Below are positions 33,171-47,897 of a DNA stretch of 64,000 nt, one piece after another. The notes under the pieces were generated by a model. It was not told where the DNA came from and ran no database searches. It saw nothing but the letters and a program-made list of their open reading frames with translations. Source of the DNA: an uncultured Thermoguttaceae bacterium. Its GTDB lineage: Bacteria; Planctomycetota; Planctomycetia; Pirellulales; Thermoguttaceae. Each line of letters starts with the position of its first letter. Position 1 is the first letter of the stretch. The DNA is taken from positions 25,495 to 89,494 of the forward strand of contig CALFBP010000002.1 of NCBI GenBank assembly GCA_937951625.1, in the 5' to 3' direction. The translations under genes were made by a program, and so were the position numbers.

Positions 33171-36100
33171 ATGGCCATTTCAGCGCAGCGGCGTTTAGAG
33201 CCCAAACAGGTTCGACATTTCGGCAGCCAGCGCCGACCGTATCCAACTCCCGATTTGACGGAAATCCAGACCCGCAGCTACGCGGCGTTCCTTCAGCATG
33301 ATGTCCCTCCCGCCGAACGCAAAGATCAGGGGTTGGAGGGAGTGCTCCGCGAGATCTTTCCCATCGAGAGCTACGATAAGTCCCTCCGGCTGGAGTACAT
33401 CCGCTACGAGTTGGGGAAGCCGCGCTACGATCCCGACGAATGCCGTCAACTGCGGCTTACGTACGGTCGTCCTTTGAAAGTCGTTCTTCGGTTGACCAAA
33501 GAGCAGCCGGTGGAGGAGGAAGTCTACCTCGGCGACCTTCCGATCATGTTGGGTGGCGGGGAGTTCATCATCAACGGAGCGGAACGGGTGGTGGTGAGCC
33601 AGTTGCACCGCAGCCCAGGCGTCGATTTCGTCGTGGAACTGGAGGGCGGGGAACGCCGTTTGCACAGTTGCCGGATCATCCCCGAGCGGGGTAGCTGGAT
33701 CGAACTGAATGTCACCCGCAAGGAAAGCTTGGCGGTGCGCATCGACCAGAGCGGCAAATTTTCGGCGATGACGCTCCTTCGGGCCATGGATCCGAAATAC
33801 AGCCAGAATGCCGACATTCTCCGGGCCTTTTATCCCACGACCGTCGAGACGATTCACGACGGGCGCAGCGCCAGCAAGATCGAGGGCAAGATCGCCGTGA
33901 CCGACGTGGTGTACCCCAAGGAAAGTCCGCGGGCGGGAGAGGTGATCGTGGAGAGTGGGCATAAGATCACCAAAAACGCGGCCGAACAGATTTGCACCTC
34001 GGGGTTGAAGCAGGTCGAAGTCATGCCCGATCAGAAGAACCCCCTGTTGCTCAATGCCCTGGCCGACGATCCGACCTCCAGCCATGAAGAGGCCCTATTG
34101 AAGATCTATCAGCGGTTGCGGCCGGGTAACCCGCCGCAATTGGAAAAGGCCCGCGCCCTGTTCCACGAGAAATTTTTCGACAACAACCGTTATCGCTTGG
34201 GCCGCGTAGGGCGATTCCGTATCAACCGCAAGCTCGGACTCAACGTGCCGGAAACAGAGATGACCCTCCGGCCCGAGGACCTCATCGCCGCCATGAAGTA
34301 TCTATTGCGGCTCCGGGCGGACGATCCGACGGCGGAGGTTGACGACATCGACCATTTGGGCAATCGCCGCCTGCGGACCATCGACGAGTTGGCGTGCGAT
34401 GAGTTGCGCAAGGGATTCCTCAAGCTGCGGCGGACGGTCCAGGAGCGGATGAGCCTGAAGGACGTGGCGGACATGACGCCGCGAAGCCTTGTCAACCCGA
34501 AGAGCGTCTCCGCGGCGATCGAGTACTTTTTCGGTCGCGGCGAGCTTTCGCAGGTGGTGGATCAGACGAACCCCCTGTCGATGCTCACGCACGAGCGACG
34601 TCTTTCGGCCCTGGGGCCGGGCGGTTTGAATCGGAAGCGAGCAGGGTTCGAGGTCCGCGACGTGCATATCTCGCACTACGGCCGCATTTGCCCCATCGAG
34701 ACCCCGGAAGGCACCAACATCGGTTTGATCTCCAGCCTGGCGATCTACGCCGGCGTCGATGAATATGGTTTCTTGGTGACGCCGTATCAAGTGGTCAAAA
34801 AGGGAAAACTCCAGGACGAGATCAGATGGCTCCGCGCCGACGAGGAGCACGAAGCCTATCTGGCCCCGGCCGACGCCCCGGTCCAAAACGATCGGCTGGT
34901 GGGGGAAACGATCGTGGCGCGGCACCACGGCGACTTTCAGATCGTACCGGTCGATCAGATCCAGTACATCGACGTGGCGGCCAGCCAGATGGTGGGCGTG
35001 TCGGCGGGCCTCATCCCGTTCCTGGAACACGACGACGCCAACCGCGCCCTGATGGGATCCAATATGCAGCGCCAGGCCGTGCCGCTGCTGGTCGCCGAGC
35101 CGCCGCTAGTGGCCACGGGCATGGAAAAGGACGCCGCGAAGAATTCGAGCATGTTGGTGCGCGCCAAGAGGGCGGGTACCGTCACCTACGTCGACGCCCA
35201 ACGGATCGAAATCGGTCCCGACGTCTACAAGCTCCGCAAATTCGCCGGACTCAACGAACGCACCTGCCAGAACCAGAAACCGATCGTGCGTCCCGGGCAA
35301 AAGGTGGAGAAAGGCGAGGTGATCGCCGATGGGGCGGGCACCTATCAGGGTGAGCTGGCTTTGGGACGCAACGTCCTAGCGGCGTTCATGGCATGGGACG
35401 GGTTCAACTTCGAGGACGCCATCATCATCAGCGAGGAGCTGGTGGAAAACGACGTCTACACCTCGATTCACATCGAGGAATTCGACACCGAAATCCGTGA
35501 GACCAAGCTCGGCCGCGAGGAATTCACCCGCGATATTCCCAACGTCAGCGAGAAAGCGCTGCGCAACTTGGACGAGAACGGGATTGTTCGCGTGGGGACG
35601 TATGTCCGACCGGGCGACATTCTCGTCGGCAAGGTCTCGCCGAAGTCGAAGACCGAACTGACGCCGGAAGAGAAGCTGCTGCACGCGATCTTCGGCCGCG
35701 CCGGCGAGGACGTGAAGAACGACTCGCTCGAGGTCCCCTCCGGAGTCGAGGGAATCGTGATTTACACGCAGAAGTTTTCTCGCCGCATGAGCCTCTCCGA
35801 GGAGGAGCGGAAACAGTTCGAGCAGAAGTTGAAGGAGGTGGAGGCCGCGGGCAACGCGCGCATCGCTGAGGCCTTCGGCGCCTTGATCGGCAAGATCGAA
35901 GAGGTCCTGAAGCGCAAATTGACCGACGAGGATGGCACACCGCTCATCGAAGGCAAGGAACACCGTTACCTGGCGGAGCAGGCCCAGCGCTTCCGGCTCG
36001 AAACGTTGGAAATTCGCGGGCCGAAACAGAAGGCCGAGGTGGAACGGATCTATCAAGAGCTGTGGCCCGCCGTGGAGGCGGCCATCGACGAGCGTGACCG

Positions 36101-36881
36101 CCAACTCAACTCGATGAAGCGGGGCGATGAACTCCGCAGCGGCGTGCTCCAGATGGTCAAGGTCTATATCGCTGCGAAGCGGGTGATTTCGGTGGGCGAC
36201 AAGATGGCCGGTCGGCACGGCAACAAGGGCGTGATCGCCAAAATCCTGCCCAAGGAAGACATGCCCTTTCTCCCCGATGGAACGCCCGTACAAATCCTGC
36301 TCAACCCGCTGGGCGTGCCTAGCCGCATGAATGTGGGCCAGATTTTGGAGACGCACCTGGGTTGGGCGGGGGCGAAATTGGGGTTCCAGGCCATCACCCC
36401 GGTCTTCAACGGCGCTAGCGAGGAAAACATCCGCGACTGTCTGGTCGAGGCTGGCCTGCCCCGTCATGGCAAGCTCAGGCTGCTCGACGGCCGCACCGGC
36501 GAGCCCTTCGAGCAGGAGGCCACGGTGGGCTACATCTACATGATGAAGCTGCACCACTTGGTGGACGACAAGGTCCACGCTCGGTCCACCGGCCCTTATT
36601 CGCTCATCACGCAGCAGCCGTTGGGCGGGAAGGCCCGCTTCGGCGGCCAGCGATTCGGGGAAATGGAAGTCTGGGCCCTTGAAGCGTATGGCGCGGCGTA
36701 CATCCTCCAGGAGCTGTTGACCGTCAAAAGCGACGACGTGGAGGGCCGCACCAAGATTTACGAGGCGATGGTCAAGGGCGAGAACACCCTCGAGGCCGGC
36801 ACCCCCGCCAGCTTCGACGTCTTGACCAATGAAATCCGTGGTTTGGCCTTGAACATGCAGTTGGAGAAGGGGCGCGTATAA
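33171..36881 (+). CDS. rpoB: DNA-directed RNA polymerase subunit beta
   Basis: A 1236-residue beta subunit. Conserved blocks in order include [40 protein letters not shown], the rifampicin region [33 protein letters not shown] (residues about 453-485), [98 protein letters not shown] and the C-terminal clamp. Rif-contacting Gln, Asp, His, Arg and Ser residues are retained, although Gln510, Phe514, Met515 and Glu523 equivalents differ from E. coli. It is followed by rpoC after 171 bases. Confidence 0.98.
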   Translation: MAISAQRRLEPKQVRHFGSQRRPYPTPDLTEIQTRSYAAFLQHDVPPAERKDQGLEGVLREIFPIESYDKSLRLEYIRYELGKPRYDPDECRQLRLTYGRPLKVVLRLTKEQPVEEEVYLGDLPIMLGGGEFIINGAERVVVSQLHRSPGVDFVVELEGGERRLHSCRIIPERGSWIELNVTRKESLAVRIDQSGKFSAMTLLRAMDPKYSQNADILRAFYPTTVETIHDGRSASKIEGKIAVTDVVYPKESPRAGEVIVESGHKITKNAAEQICTSGLKQVEVMPDQKNPLLLNALADDPTSSHEEALLKIYQRLRPGNPPQLEKARALFHEKFFDNNRYRLGRVGRFRINRKLGLNVPETEMTLRPEDLIAAMKYLLRLRADDPTAEVDDIDHLGNRRLRTIDELACDELRKGFLKLRRTVQERMSLKDVADMTPRSLVNPKSVSAAIEYFFGRGELSQVVDQTNPLSMLTHERRLSALGPGGLNRKRAGFEVRDVHISHYGRICPIETPEGTNIGLISSLAIYAGVDEYGFLVTPYQVVKKGKLQDEIRWLRADEEHEAYLAPADAPVQNDRLVGETIVARHHGDFQIVPVDQIQYIDVAASQMVGVSAGLIPFLEHDDANRALMGSNMQRQAVPLLVAEPPLVATGMEKDAAKNSSMLVRAKRAGTVTYVDAQRIEIGPDVYKLRKFAGLNERTCQNQKPIVRPGQKVEKGEVIADGAGTYQGELALGRNVLAAFMAWDGFNFEDAIIISEELVENDVYTSIHIEEFDTEIRETKLGREEFTRDIPNVSEKALRNLDENGIVRVGTYVRPGDILVGKVSPKSKTELTPEEKLLHAIFGRAGEDVKNDSLEVPSGVEGIVIYTQKFSRRMSLSEEERKQFEQKLKEVEAAGNARIAEAFGALIGKIEEVLKRKLTDEDGTPLIEGKEHRYLAEQAQRFRLETLEIRGPKQKAEVERIYQELWPAVEAAIDERDRQLNSMKRGDELRSGVLQMVKVYIAAKRVISVGDKMAGRHGNKGVIAKILPKEDMPFLPDGTPVQILLNPLGVPSRMNVGQILETHLGWAGAKLGFQAITPVFNGASEENIRDCLVEAGLPRHGKLRLLDGRTGEPFEQEATVGYIYMMKLHHLVDDKVHARSTGPYSLITQQPLGGKARFGGQRFGEMEVWALEAYGAAYILQELLTVKSDDVEGRTKIYEAMVKGENTLEAGTPASFDVLTNEIRGLALNMQLEKGRV

Positions 36882-37052
36882 GCTGATTCCGCCGGGAGCG
36901 GGCGGCGGGCGGATCGGCCCGCCGCTTGACGCGGCGCGGCGGCAGGTGCAAGGCAGAAGGCTTGGTTCCGTGGCCTCACCGGGCAAGCGCAGGCGGCGTT
37001 CGTTGTCGATTGGAACCTAAAGTTTTTTTCCCGCACTGAAGGAGTGCCCTCC

Positions 37053-41441
<4,389 letters not shown>

Positions 41442-41480
41442 CCGGACCGTCCTTTAGTAGAAGGCCCCAGTCTCACAGTC

Positions 41481-41506
41481 TCGCAGGCTCGCAGGCTCGC
41501 AGGCTC
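41481..41506. repeat. Short tandem repeat (TCGCAGGC)3
   Basis: The 8-base unit TCGCAGGC occurs three times in tandem, followed by TC, between rpoC and rpsL. A diverged related stretch (TCTCACAG) precedes it. It lies 15 bases upstream of the candidate rpsL promoter. Confidence 0.7.
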
Positions 41507-41520
41507 AAAAGCGAAATGAC

Positions 41521-41549
41521 TTGACACCATTCGCCAATTCGGTAGGCTG
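41521..41549 (+). promoter_or_regulatory. Candidate promoter of rpsL
   Basis: A perfect -35 hexamer TTGACA at 41521-41526 is followed by a weaker -10 candidate (TAGGCT, 16-base spacing). It is 72 bases before the rpsL start. It would give rpsL-rpsG their own transcript apart from rpoBC. Confidence 0.45.
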
Positions 41550-41597
41550 ATGATTTCCCACCTTTCAGAAAGGGGATTTCGGGAGATAAATTGCGTT

Positions 41598-41969
41598 ATG
41601 CCCACAATGAATCAATTGGTTCGCTTCAAACGGCGTCCGAAGCGAAAGTTTAGTAAGTCGCCGGTGCTTGACAAATGCCCACAGAAGAGGGGTGTTTGCC
41701 TTCAGGTCAAGACCATGACTCCTAAAAAGCCGAACTCGGCTTTGCGGAAGATCACGCGCGTCCGCTTGAGCAATGGCAAAGAGGTGACGGTCTACATCCC
41801 AGGCGAGGGGCATAACCTTCAGGAGCACTCGATCGTGCTGGTTCGGGGGGGCCGGATCCGCGATTTGCCGGGCGTCCGCTACCAGGTGGTGCGCGGAGCG
41901 CTCGATTCGGCCGGCGTGGAGAACCGCCGACAGTCGCGTAGCCGGTACGGGGCTAAACAGAAGAAGTAG
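41598..41969 (+). CDS. rpsL: 30S ribosomal protein S12
   Basis: A 123-residue protein of the decoding centre. It starts [16 protein letters not shown] and contains [69 protein letters not shown], the near-invariant core. The Lys of TPKK (residue 43) and the Lys/Pro of the DLPG loop are wild type, so no streptomycin-resistance change is seen. The ATG at 41598 gives the canonical start; the upstream extension to 41550 is not family-like. Confidence 0.97.
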   Translation: MPTMNQLVRFKRRPKRKFSKSPVLDKCPQKRGVCLQVKTMTPKKPNSALRKITRVRLSNGKEVTVYIPGEGHNLQEHSIVLVRGGRIRDLPGVRYQVVRGALDSAGVENRRQSRSRYGAKQKK

Positions 41970-42121
41970 CTAGGGGATATGGGACAGAAAGAATTGTAGG
42001 CAGCAATCGAGGGCAGTCGGCCAAGCCATCGGCGACGGGCGGAACATCGTTGTGCTCCGAGGTCTCCGCTCACCCGTAGCCCCGGTGACTGACGATCGTG
42101 CCCCTTTGCAAGGAAATTTCC

Positions 42122-42592
42122 ATGGGTCGAATCACCGCCAGCAAAGAAACGCTCAAGCCGGACCCTCGCTATGGGTCGCTTCTAGCCAGTAAGTTCATCA
42201 ACAGCATGATGTGGTCGGGCAAGAAGTCGGTCGCCCAAAGGGTCTTTTATGAAGCATTGGACATTATCAAGGAGAAGATGCCGAACGCCGACCCGATCGA
42301 GGTTTTCACTACCGCCGTGGAGAACGTGAAGCCGAACATCGAGGTCCGCTCCAAACGCGTTGGCGGGGCTTCGTATCAGGTGCCGATGCAGGTCAATAGG
42401 ACCCGCCAACAGTCGCTGGCCATTCGCTGGATCCTCTTGGCCTGCCGCGAGAAAAAAGGCCGGCGCATGTCGGAGAAACTCGCCGCGGAGTTGATGGCCG
42501 CCTACAATCGGGAAGGCGCCGCTATGACCCGCCGCGAAAACGTTCACCGCATGGCCGAGGCCAACAAGGCCTTCGCCCACTTCGCTTGGTGA
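42122..42592 (+). CDS. rpsG: 30S ribosomal protein S7
   Basis: A 156-residue protein that nucleates assembly of the 30S head. Segments typical of S7 are [59 protein letters not shown], and [50 protein letters not shown]. The ATG at 42122 starts [10 protein letters not shown]. It lies 152 bases after rpsL. fusA, the usual next gene, is not present. Confidence 0.97.
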   Translation: MGRITASKETLKPDPRYGSLLASKFINSMMWSGKKSVAQRVFYEALDIIKEKMPNADPIEVFTTAVENVKPNIEVRSKRVGGASYQVPMQVNRTRQQSLAIRWILLACREKKGRRMSEKLAAELMAAYNREGAAMTRRENVHRMAEANKAFAHFAW

Positions 42593-42746
42593 GCACGGGC
42601 CGAGTTCGCGGTCTGAAGTTTTCGGTGGCGACCCGTGTCTGAGCGAGTCCATGCACCGCGGGATTCTCGCGGCCTCTGCTGTCGTGTTTCCGCGGCTTGG
42701 CGGAAGGCGAGGCACAACTCATTTGGCGATCCGAGGGCCTTAAGCG

Positions 42747-44555
42747 ATGATGGAAACAACCGAAGCGTTGCAGCAACTCCAGGCGGCCGTCGTTAACGGC
42801 AAGCTTTCCGAGTCGGCCGTCACCAACATCCGCAGTTGGCTCACCCAGCCAAAGTATTCGGAGTACCGCGCTTCGATCCTTGAACACGTCGCCGCCCAGA
42901 AATGGCGGGAACTCGACGAGGCGTTCTGGCAGATCATCCCCTTTGGAACGGGCGGGCGACGGGGACGGATGTATCCGATCGGCTGCAATGCCATCAACGA
43001 TCGGACAATCGGGGAAAGCGCCCAAGGTTTGGCCGATTACGTGAAGGACCTCTTTCCTGGCCAGGCACTCAGTTGCGCGGTGGCTTACGACACGAGGCGT
43101 CGTTCGCGCGACTTCGCCCGGTTGTGCGCCGAGATCATGGCCGGCAACGGCTACACGGTATGGTTTCTGGACGGCTTCCGCAGCACGCCAGAGCTATCTT
43201 TCGCCATTCGGTACAAGCGGTGCCATTGCGGGATCATGGTCACCGCGAGCCACAATCCGCCCAGCGACAACGCGGTGAAGGTGTACGGCCCGTCGGGTGG
43301 ACAACTTCTTCCGCCCCACGATCAAGGCGTGATCGACCGCGTGATGAGCGTCGAGGAGCTCCACCGAATGCCCTTCGACGAAGCGGTGCGGTCAGGGCGC
43401 GTGGTGTTCTGCCAAGAGGAGGTGGACAAGGCGTTTCTTCAGGCGGTCGTTGCCCAAAGCCGCCCCGGCCCGCGCGACCTCAAGATCCTCTATTCGCCGT
43501 TGCACGGCGTCGGCGCCTCGGCGGTGCTGCCAGCTTTGGAGGCCGCTGGATTTCGCGACGTGGAACTTTTCGCTCCCCATGCCTCGCCCGATCCCGATTT
43601 TCCCAACGTCCCAGGCAACGTAGCTAACCCTGAAAACCCCCGCGTCTTCGACGCGATGATCGACCATGCCCGGCAGACTGGAGCGGAACTCATCCTGGCG
43701 ACCGATCCCGATGCCGACCGCCTCGGTTGTGCAGCCCCGGTCTCCAGCCATGCGGACGCCGAGTGGCGCACCTTGTCGGGCAATCAGATCGGTGCGCTTC
43801 TATGCGCGTACCTCCTGGAGACGGCTCAGACCGCGGGAACGCTCACGCCGCAGCATTATGTGGTGAAAACGCTGGTCACCACGGAACTCATCCGGCGAAT
43901 CGCCGATGCCTACGGCGTGGAGACAGTCGGTGACTTGTTGGTCGGCTTCAAGTACATCGGCGGCGTGATCGAACAGCGCGACCCGGCCCGATTCGTGCTC
44001 GGGGCCGAAGAGTCCTACGGCTTTCTCGTCGGCGCCCATGCCCGGGACAAAGACGGCGCCGTGGCCGCCATGCTGCTCGCCGAGATCGCGGCCCGCGCTA
44101 AAGCCGAGGGATTGTCGCTGCACGCCAAGCTCGACGAACTCTTCCGCCGCTATGGCTGCCATGCCGAGAAGACGATCTCGCAACGGATGCCCGGCGCCCA
44201 GGGCATGGAAAGCATGAAGGCCATGATGCAGCGTTTTCGCCATTCGCCGCCGGCAAGTTTGGCGGGCATGAAGGTAGCCCGGGTTCGCGACTATCAAAAC
44301 CACACGGTCACCGACGTCATTTCGCAACACCGCGGCCCGCTGGACGGTCCGACAGGGGATTTGGTGATGCTCGATCTGGCCGCGGAGGGCAATTATGTCG
44401 CGGTGCGGCCATCGGGCACGGAACCCCAAATCAAGTTCTATCTGTTCGCCTACGATCCGCCGGAGGCCGTCGCCAACGTCGCGGCTTCTCGCGCGCAGCT
44501 CGACGACCGTTTGGCCAAGATGGAAGCCGATCTGCTCCAATTCTTGGCCTCTTAG
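42747..44555 (+). CDS. Phosphohexomutase (phosphoglucomutase/phosphomannomutase family)
   Basis: A 602-residue cytoplasmic phosphomutase of the alpha-D-phosphohexomutase superfamily. All four motifs are present: the phosphoserine loop VTASHNPPSDNAVK near residue 170, the Mg loop DPDADRLGC, the sugar-binding loop GAEESYGFLVG, and the phosphate-binding RPSGTEPQIKFY near the end. An N-terminal extension of about 60 residues (helical, before FGTGGRRGRMYPIG) matches the PGM2/pgcA-like branch. Substrate (glucose- or mannose-phosphate) is not decided by the sequence. It follows rpsG, with which it is not functionally linked. Confidence 0.9.
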   Translation: MMETTEALQQLQAAVVNGKLSESAVTNIRSWLTQPKYSEYRASILEHVAAQKWRELDEAFWQIIPFGTGGRRGRMYPIGCNAINDRTIGESAQGLADYVKDLFPGQALSCAVAYDTRRRSRDFARLCAEIMAGNGYTVWFLDGFRSTPELSFAIRYKRCHCGIMVTASHNPPSDNAVKVYGPSGGQLLPPHDQGVIDRVMSVEELHRMPFDEAVRSGRVVFCQEEVDKAFLQAVVAQSRPGPRDLKILYSPLHGVGASAVLPALEAAGFRDVELFAPHASPDPDFPNVPGNVANPENPRVFDAMIDHARQTGAELILATDPDADRLGCAAPVSSHADAEWRTLSGNQIGALLCAYLLETAQTAGTLTPQHYVVKTLVTTELIRRIADAYGVETVGDLLVGFKYIGGVIEQRDPARFVLGAEESYGFLVGAHARDKDGAVAAMLLAEIAARAKAEGLSLHAKLDELFRRYGCHAEKTISQRMPGAQGMESMKAMMQRFRHSPPASLAGMKVARVRDYQNHTVTDVISQHRGPLDGPTGDLVMLDLAAEGNYVAVRPSGTEPQIKFYLFAYDPPEAVANVAASRAQLDDRLAKMEADLLQFLAS

Positions 44556-44635
44556 CCCGGGCAGTTGAGGCTGGTGCTGGTGGGCCATTGCGGAGCTGGA
44601 AGCACCTCGGGCCTCCGATTCGGCCTAGAAGCGCG

Positions 44636-45742
44636 TCAGTCTCGCCGGATGCGGCCCTTCAGGTACATATCCGGCCCCGTGGTCTGCCACTGGGCATTTT
44701 CGAGCGCCAAAGCCTGGGCGATATCGCCCACGCCCTCCCCATCGACGGGACAGGGGGCGTTCTCGCCGCCCACGATCTTCGGGGCGATAAAGACGTGGAC
44801 TTCGTCGATCTGGCCGGCGTCGAGAAGCGTGCCTAGAAGTTGTCCCCCGCCCTCCACCAGCACGTTGGTCATTCGCCGCCGGCCGAGTTCAGTTAGCAAC
44901 TGATCCATGCGACCAGCGCGGCTCTCCGCCGGGCAGACGAAGACCTCGCAGCCGGCCTGTTCCAGGCGGCGCCGCTCGGAAAACGGCGCGTCCGGCCCGA
45001 CGGCAACGAGTACGGGCACGTCCCGCGCGGTGCGGACGAGTTGGCTCGCGGAGGGGAGGGAGGCTCGGCTGTCGACCACGATCCGCACCGCGGTTCGCGG
45101 TCCCGGCGGCCGGGCGGTCAACAGGGGATCGTCCATCCGCGCGGTCTCGCGACCGATCATGATCGCGTCCACCCGGCCACGCAAAGCGTGGACCAACCGT
45201 CGCGAGGCGTCAGAGGAAATCCAGCGGCTGGAACCGGTTCGCGTGGCGGTGCGGCCGTCGAGCGTCATGGCCCACTTGGCTAGCACCCAAGGCCGTCCGG
45301 TGCGGAGGAGCTTCAAATACGGGGCATTGACTCGCCGAGCCTCCTCCTCCAAAAGTCCGATCTCGACCTCGACCCCCGCGGCCCGGAGCGCCGCCGCCCC
45401 ACCGCCGGCTACCGCGGGAAAAGGGTCCTGCTGGGCTGCCACCACGCGGCGAATCCCGGCGGCGATGATCGCCTCGGTGCATGGCGGCGTCTTGCCGTGA
45501 TGGCAGCAAGGCTCCAACGTCACCAGCAACGTCGCTCCTCGGGCCCGCTGGCCCGCGATCCTTAAGGCCTCGATCTCCGCATGCGGGCCGCCGAACTGGC
45601 GATGCCAGCCCTCGCCGATGATCTCCGCGCCCTGGACGATCACGCAGCCGACCATCGGGTTGGGTTCGACGTGCCCCTCGCCCAGCACCGCCAATTCCAA
45701 CGCCCGACGCATGTGCCAACGGTCCAAGTCGGCTTGATCCAT
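44636..45742 (-). CDS. ribD: Bifunctional riboflavin biosynthesis deaminase/reductase RibD
   Basis: A 368-residue two-domain enzyme of the riboflavin pathway. The N-terminal deaminase has the zinc motif PHAEIEAL and PCCHHGKTPPCTEAIIAAG (His plus two Cys, catalytic Glu). The C-terminal NADPH-dependent reductase carries VLAKWAMTLDGRTAT, SRWISSDASRRLVHALRGRVDAIMIGRETA and VLVEGGGQLLGTLL. The start is set at the ATG 45742 (MDQADLDRWHMRRALELA), as in relatives; the frame is open to 45988 without family-like sequence. No FMN riboswitch is visible upstream. It converges with the phosphohexomutase gene. Confidence 0.93.
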   Translation of the reverse strand: MDQADLDRWHMRRALELAVLGEGHVEPNPMVGCVIVQGAEIIGEGWHRQFGGPHAEIEALRIAGQRARGATLLVTLEPCCHHGKTPPCTEAIIAAGIRRVVAAQQDPFPAVAGGGAAALRAAGVEVEIGLLEEEARRVNAPYLKLLRTGRPWVLAKWAMTLDGRTATRTGSSRWISSDASRRLVHALRGRVDAIMIGRETARMDDPLLTARPPGPRTAVRIVVDSRASLPSASQLVRTARDVPVLVAVGPDAPFSERRRLEQAGCEVFVCPAESRAGRMDQLLTELGRRRMTNVLVEGGGQLLGTLLDAGQIDEVHVFIAPKIVGGENAPCPVDGEGVGDIAQALALENAQWQTTGPDMYLKGRIRRD

Positions 45743-46215
45743 GTCGGCATGATATCGCGACCAACACCGCGTCGGAAGGGGTAGTGCGACCGAGGATCTT
45801 GGGTCTGACGCACCCGCCATTCCTCTCGGTGGCGGCCGAGAGCAGCGCGTGAAAGCTTGCACCATTGAGATGGATCGTCGCGTCTTGCCAAATTGAGGGA
45901 ATCGTTCGGGGTCGAGTAGCCATCTCCATTCGAGGGGAGAAGGCAACAATCCTAGGGAAGCGGAAATCTCGAAAAGCCATACGCGCACCGAGGTGTAGGG
46001 ACTTCTTGATGGTCCCTCGCCGACCTCTCAATATCTCTCAATCTAGTTATTTCCGCGAAACCTGCGCGTTGCTGCGTGGTTAAACTTGTGGGCTTAGCAG
46101 AAGCGCACAGCCCAATGAATGATCGGTAGGGGCATGCTGTCTAGATTGCCTCTCTGGAGGGGTAAGCAGCGAGCCTTGTTTCACTTCCCGGTTGATTCAA
46201 CCAAGGAGACTTAGG
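45743..46215. other. Intergenic region between ribD and the Spy-like gene
   Basis: About 470 bases between divergent genes. No supported gene, no FMN-riboswitch consensus (the AGGGGCAGGG/GACCGGCGGT blocks are absent), and no strong palindrome was seen. Confidence 0.4.
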
Positions 46216-46722
46216 ATGAAGGTGCTGCGAGTGGTGTTGGTTCTGTTGGTGGCGTTGGCGATCGCCTGTCCTGTGCTGGCCCAGGAGAAAAAGAAGGGGA
46301 AGAAAGGGGCTCCGAAGCCCGGCTTCGACCCCACGGCGCGATTGTTGGAAGGGCTGAATCTGACCGATGAACAAAGGGCCAAGGTCGCGGAGATCAACAA
46401 GGAATTCGCGCCGAAGGTGGCCGAGCTGGCTAAGAAGCGGTTGGAAGTGCTGACGGAGGACCAAAAGAAGGCCCGCGCCGATGCTGAAAAGGCCGCCAAA
46501 GAGGCTGGCAAGTCGCGTGAGGAAGTCGCCAAGGCGGCTCGGGAGGCCGTCACGCTCACGCCAGACCAGAAGCAAAACATGAGCGAAATCGCCAAGGAAG
46601 AGCGGGAGCTGTTCAATCAGCGGATCGAAAAGATCAAGGCCGTCTTGAACGACGATCAGAAGGAACAGCTCCAGAAGCGGCTGGACGAGGCCAAAAAGGG
46701 CGGCAAGAAGAAGCTGAATTAG
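46216..46722 (+). CDS. Spy/CpxP-like periplasmic helical protein
   Basis: A 168-residue exported protein with a signal peptide (MKVLRVVLVLLVALAIACPVLAQE). The mature chain is almost all helix and very rich in Lys, Glu and Ala. LTDEQRAKVAEI, LTEDQKKARADAEKAAKE, LTPDQKQNMSEI and LNDDQKEQLQKRLDEAKK repeat the LTxxQ pattern of Spy/CpxP-like (LTXXQ-motif) proteins. Those act as periplasmic chaperones or stress sensors. The start is set by AAGGAG 8 bases upstream. It is monocistronic as far as I can tell. Confidence 0.75.
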   Translation: MKVLRVVLVLLVALAIACPVLAQEKKKGKKGAPKPGFDPTARLLEGLNLTDEQRAKVAEINKEFAPKVAELAKKRLEVLTEDQKKARADAEKAAKEAGKSREEVAKAAREAVTLTPDQKQNMSEIAKEERELFNQRIEKIKAVLNDDQKEQLQKRLDEAKKGGKKKLN

Positions 46723-46905
46723 CCACCATCGTGGCCTCGGCGGGGTGCGGCCGCCACGGGGTCAATGCGCTTTTTGCAGCGCCTGGATACCTTGGGTGGC
46801 GTCACCCAATCCACCCGCGATATCGCGATGCTTCAGGGCCGGTCCGTCTGCGCGGATCGGCCTTGTTGCGTCTTGGGAGATCCTTTTTCAGCAAATAGTT
46901 GTCCG

Positions 46906-47682
46906 TCAAGAAGCCATGCCCGCCAGCACTTCCGCGATGTGAAGGGTGCGGATGTGTCGTGTCTGGGGATCGCGACGCAACATGCCGCCGATGTGCATCA
47001 GGCAGCTTGTGTCGGGCGAAACGACAACGTCGGCCCCGCTCTTGACAATGTTCTCAACCTTGCTCTTGCCCATCGCCAGCGAGGTGCCCGGCATTTTCAC
47101 GCTGAACGTCCCGCCAAAGCCGCAACACTCGTCCACGTTGGGAATCTCGCGGTAGTCGAGTCCCCGGACGTGCCGGAGCAATTCCAGCGGCGGGTCCACA
47201 ACGCCCAACTCGCGTCGGGTGTGGCAGCCGTTGTGCAAAGCCACCTTGTACGGAAAGCTGGCCCCTAAATCGGTGACTCCGAGAACGTTGACCAGAAATT
47301 CTGTCAACTCGAACACGCGGCGGCCAATGCCGACGATCTCGGGGTCCGGGTCCACGTGCCCGAAAAACACCCGGCACATTGCCGAACACGAGCCCGACGG
47401 CGAGACGATCCACTTCTGATCGGCAAACGCCTTGCAGAAATGACGAACGACCTTGCGGGCCTCTTCCCAATAGCCGGAATTGAAGGCTGGTTGGCCACAA
47501 CAGGTTTGCTTGTCGGGAAACACGGTCGGCACATTGACCTTTGCCAAGACCCGCGCCGTGGCCTCCCCGACCTGCGGATAAAACTGGTCGACGTAACATG
47601 GGATGAACAACGCCACAGGCTCGCCGGGAGTGTAGCGGGGATACGTGAAACCAGACGCGCCGTCGGAAGCAGAATGAGTCAT
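46906..47682 (-). CDS. LutA/GlcF-like CCG-domain iron-sulfur oxidoreductase subunit
   Basis: A 258-residue protein with two CCG (cysteine-rich) domains: VALFIPCYVDQFYP ... QTCCGQPAFNSGY ... SPSGSCSAMC, and HNGCHTRRELG ... DECCGFGGTFSVK ... SPDTSCLMHIGG. These bind an Fe-S cluster in LutA (lactate utilisation) and GlcF (glycolate oxidase) proteins. Length matches LutA. No LutB, LutC, lactate/glycolate dehydrogenase or permease gene is adjacent, so the role of this copy is uncertain. The ATG at 47682 has GGAG at a suitable distance; an upstream in-frame ATG at 47757 lacks one. Confidence 0.85.
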   Translation of the reverse strand: MTHSASDGASGFTYPRYTPGEPVALFIPCYVDQFYPQVGEATARVLAKVNVPTVFPDKQTCCGQPAFNSGYWEEARKVVRHFCKAFADQKWIVSPSGSCSAMCRVFFGHVDPDPEIVGIGRRVFELTEFLVNVLGVTDLGASFPYKVALHNGCHTRRELGVVDPPLELLRHVRGLDYREIPNVDECCGFGGTFSVKMPGTSLAMGKSKVENIVKSGADVVVSPDTSCLMHIGGMLRRDPQTRHIRTLHIAEVLAGMAS

Positions 47683-47897
47683 GCAGCAATGCTCCAAGAT
47701 GAGTCGTTCGGCCAGGCCCGCGGGTCCGCTCCCATGGGACGCCACGGCGCGGTCCACCCACCCATCGGCTCGAAATCCTCTCGGCGTCTTTTATAAACGC
47801 TGGCGTGGCTCTTGACCACGTCCTGGCGGGCGGAAACGCGGCGCTTCGGTTGCATCTTTTTCGCGGGACCAATGCTTTTGCCAGCTCTTCGGAGTGT

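Noticed and set aside
34527..34625. Rifampicin-resistance mutation in rpoB
   Set aside because: Several positions differ from E. coli (for example Gln510 and Glu523 equivalents), but the key Gln513, Asp516, His526, Arg529 and Ser531 equivalents are conserved, so no resistance claim is justified.
45743..46215. FMN riboswitch in front of ribD
   Set aside because: I looked for the conserved AGGGGCAGGG and GACCGGCGGT blocks on the minus strand and found neither.
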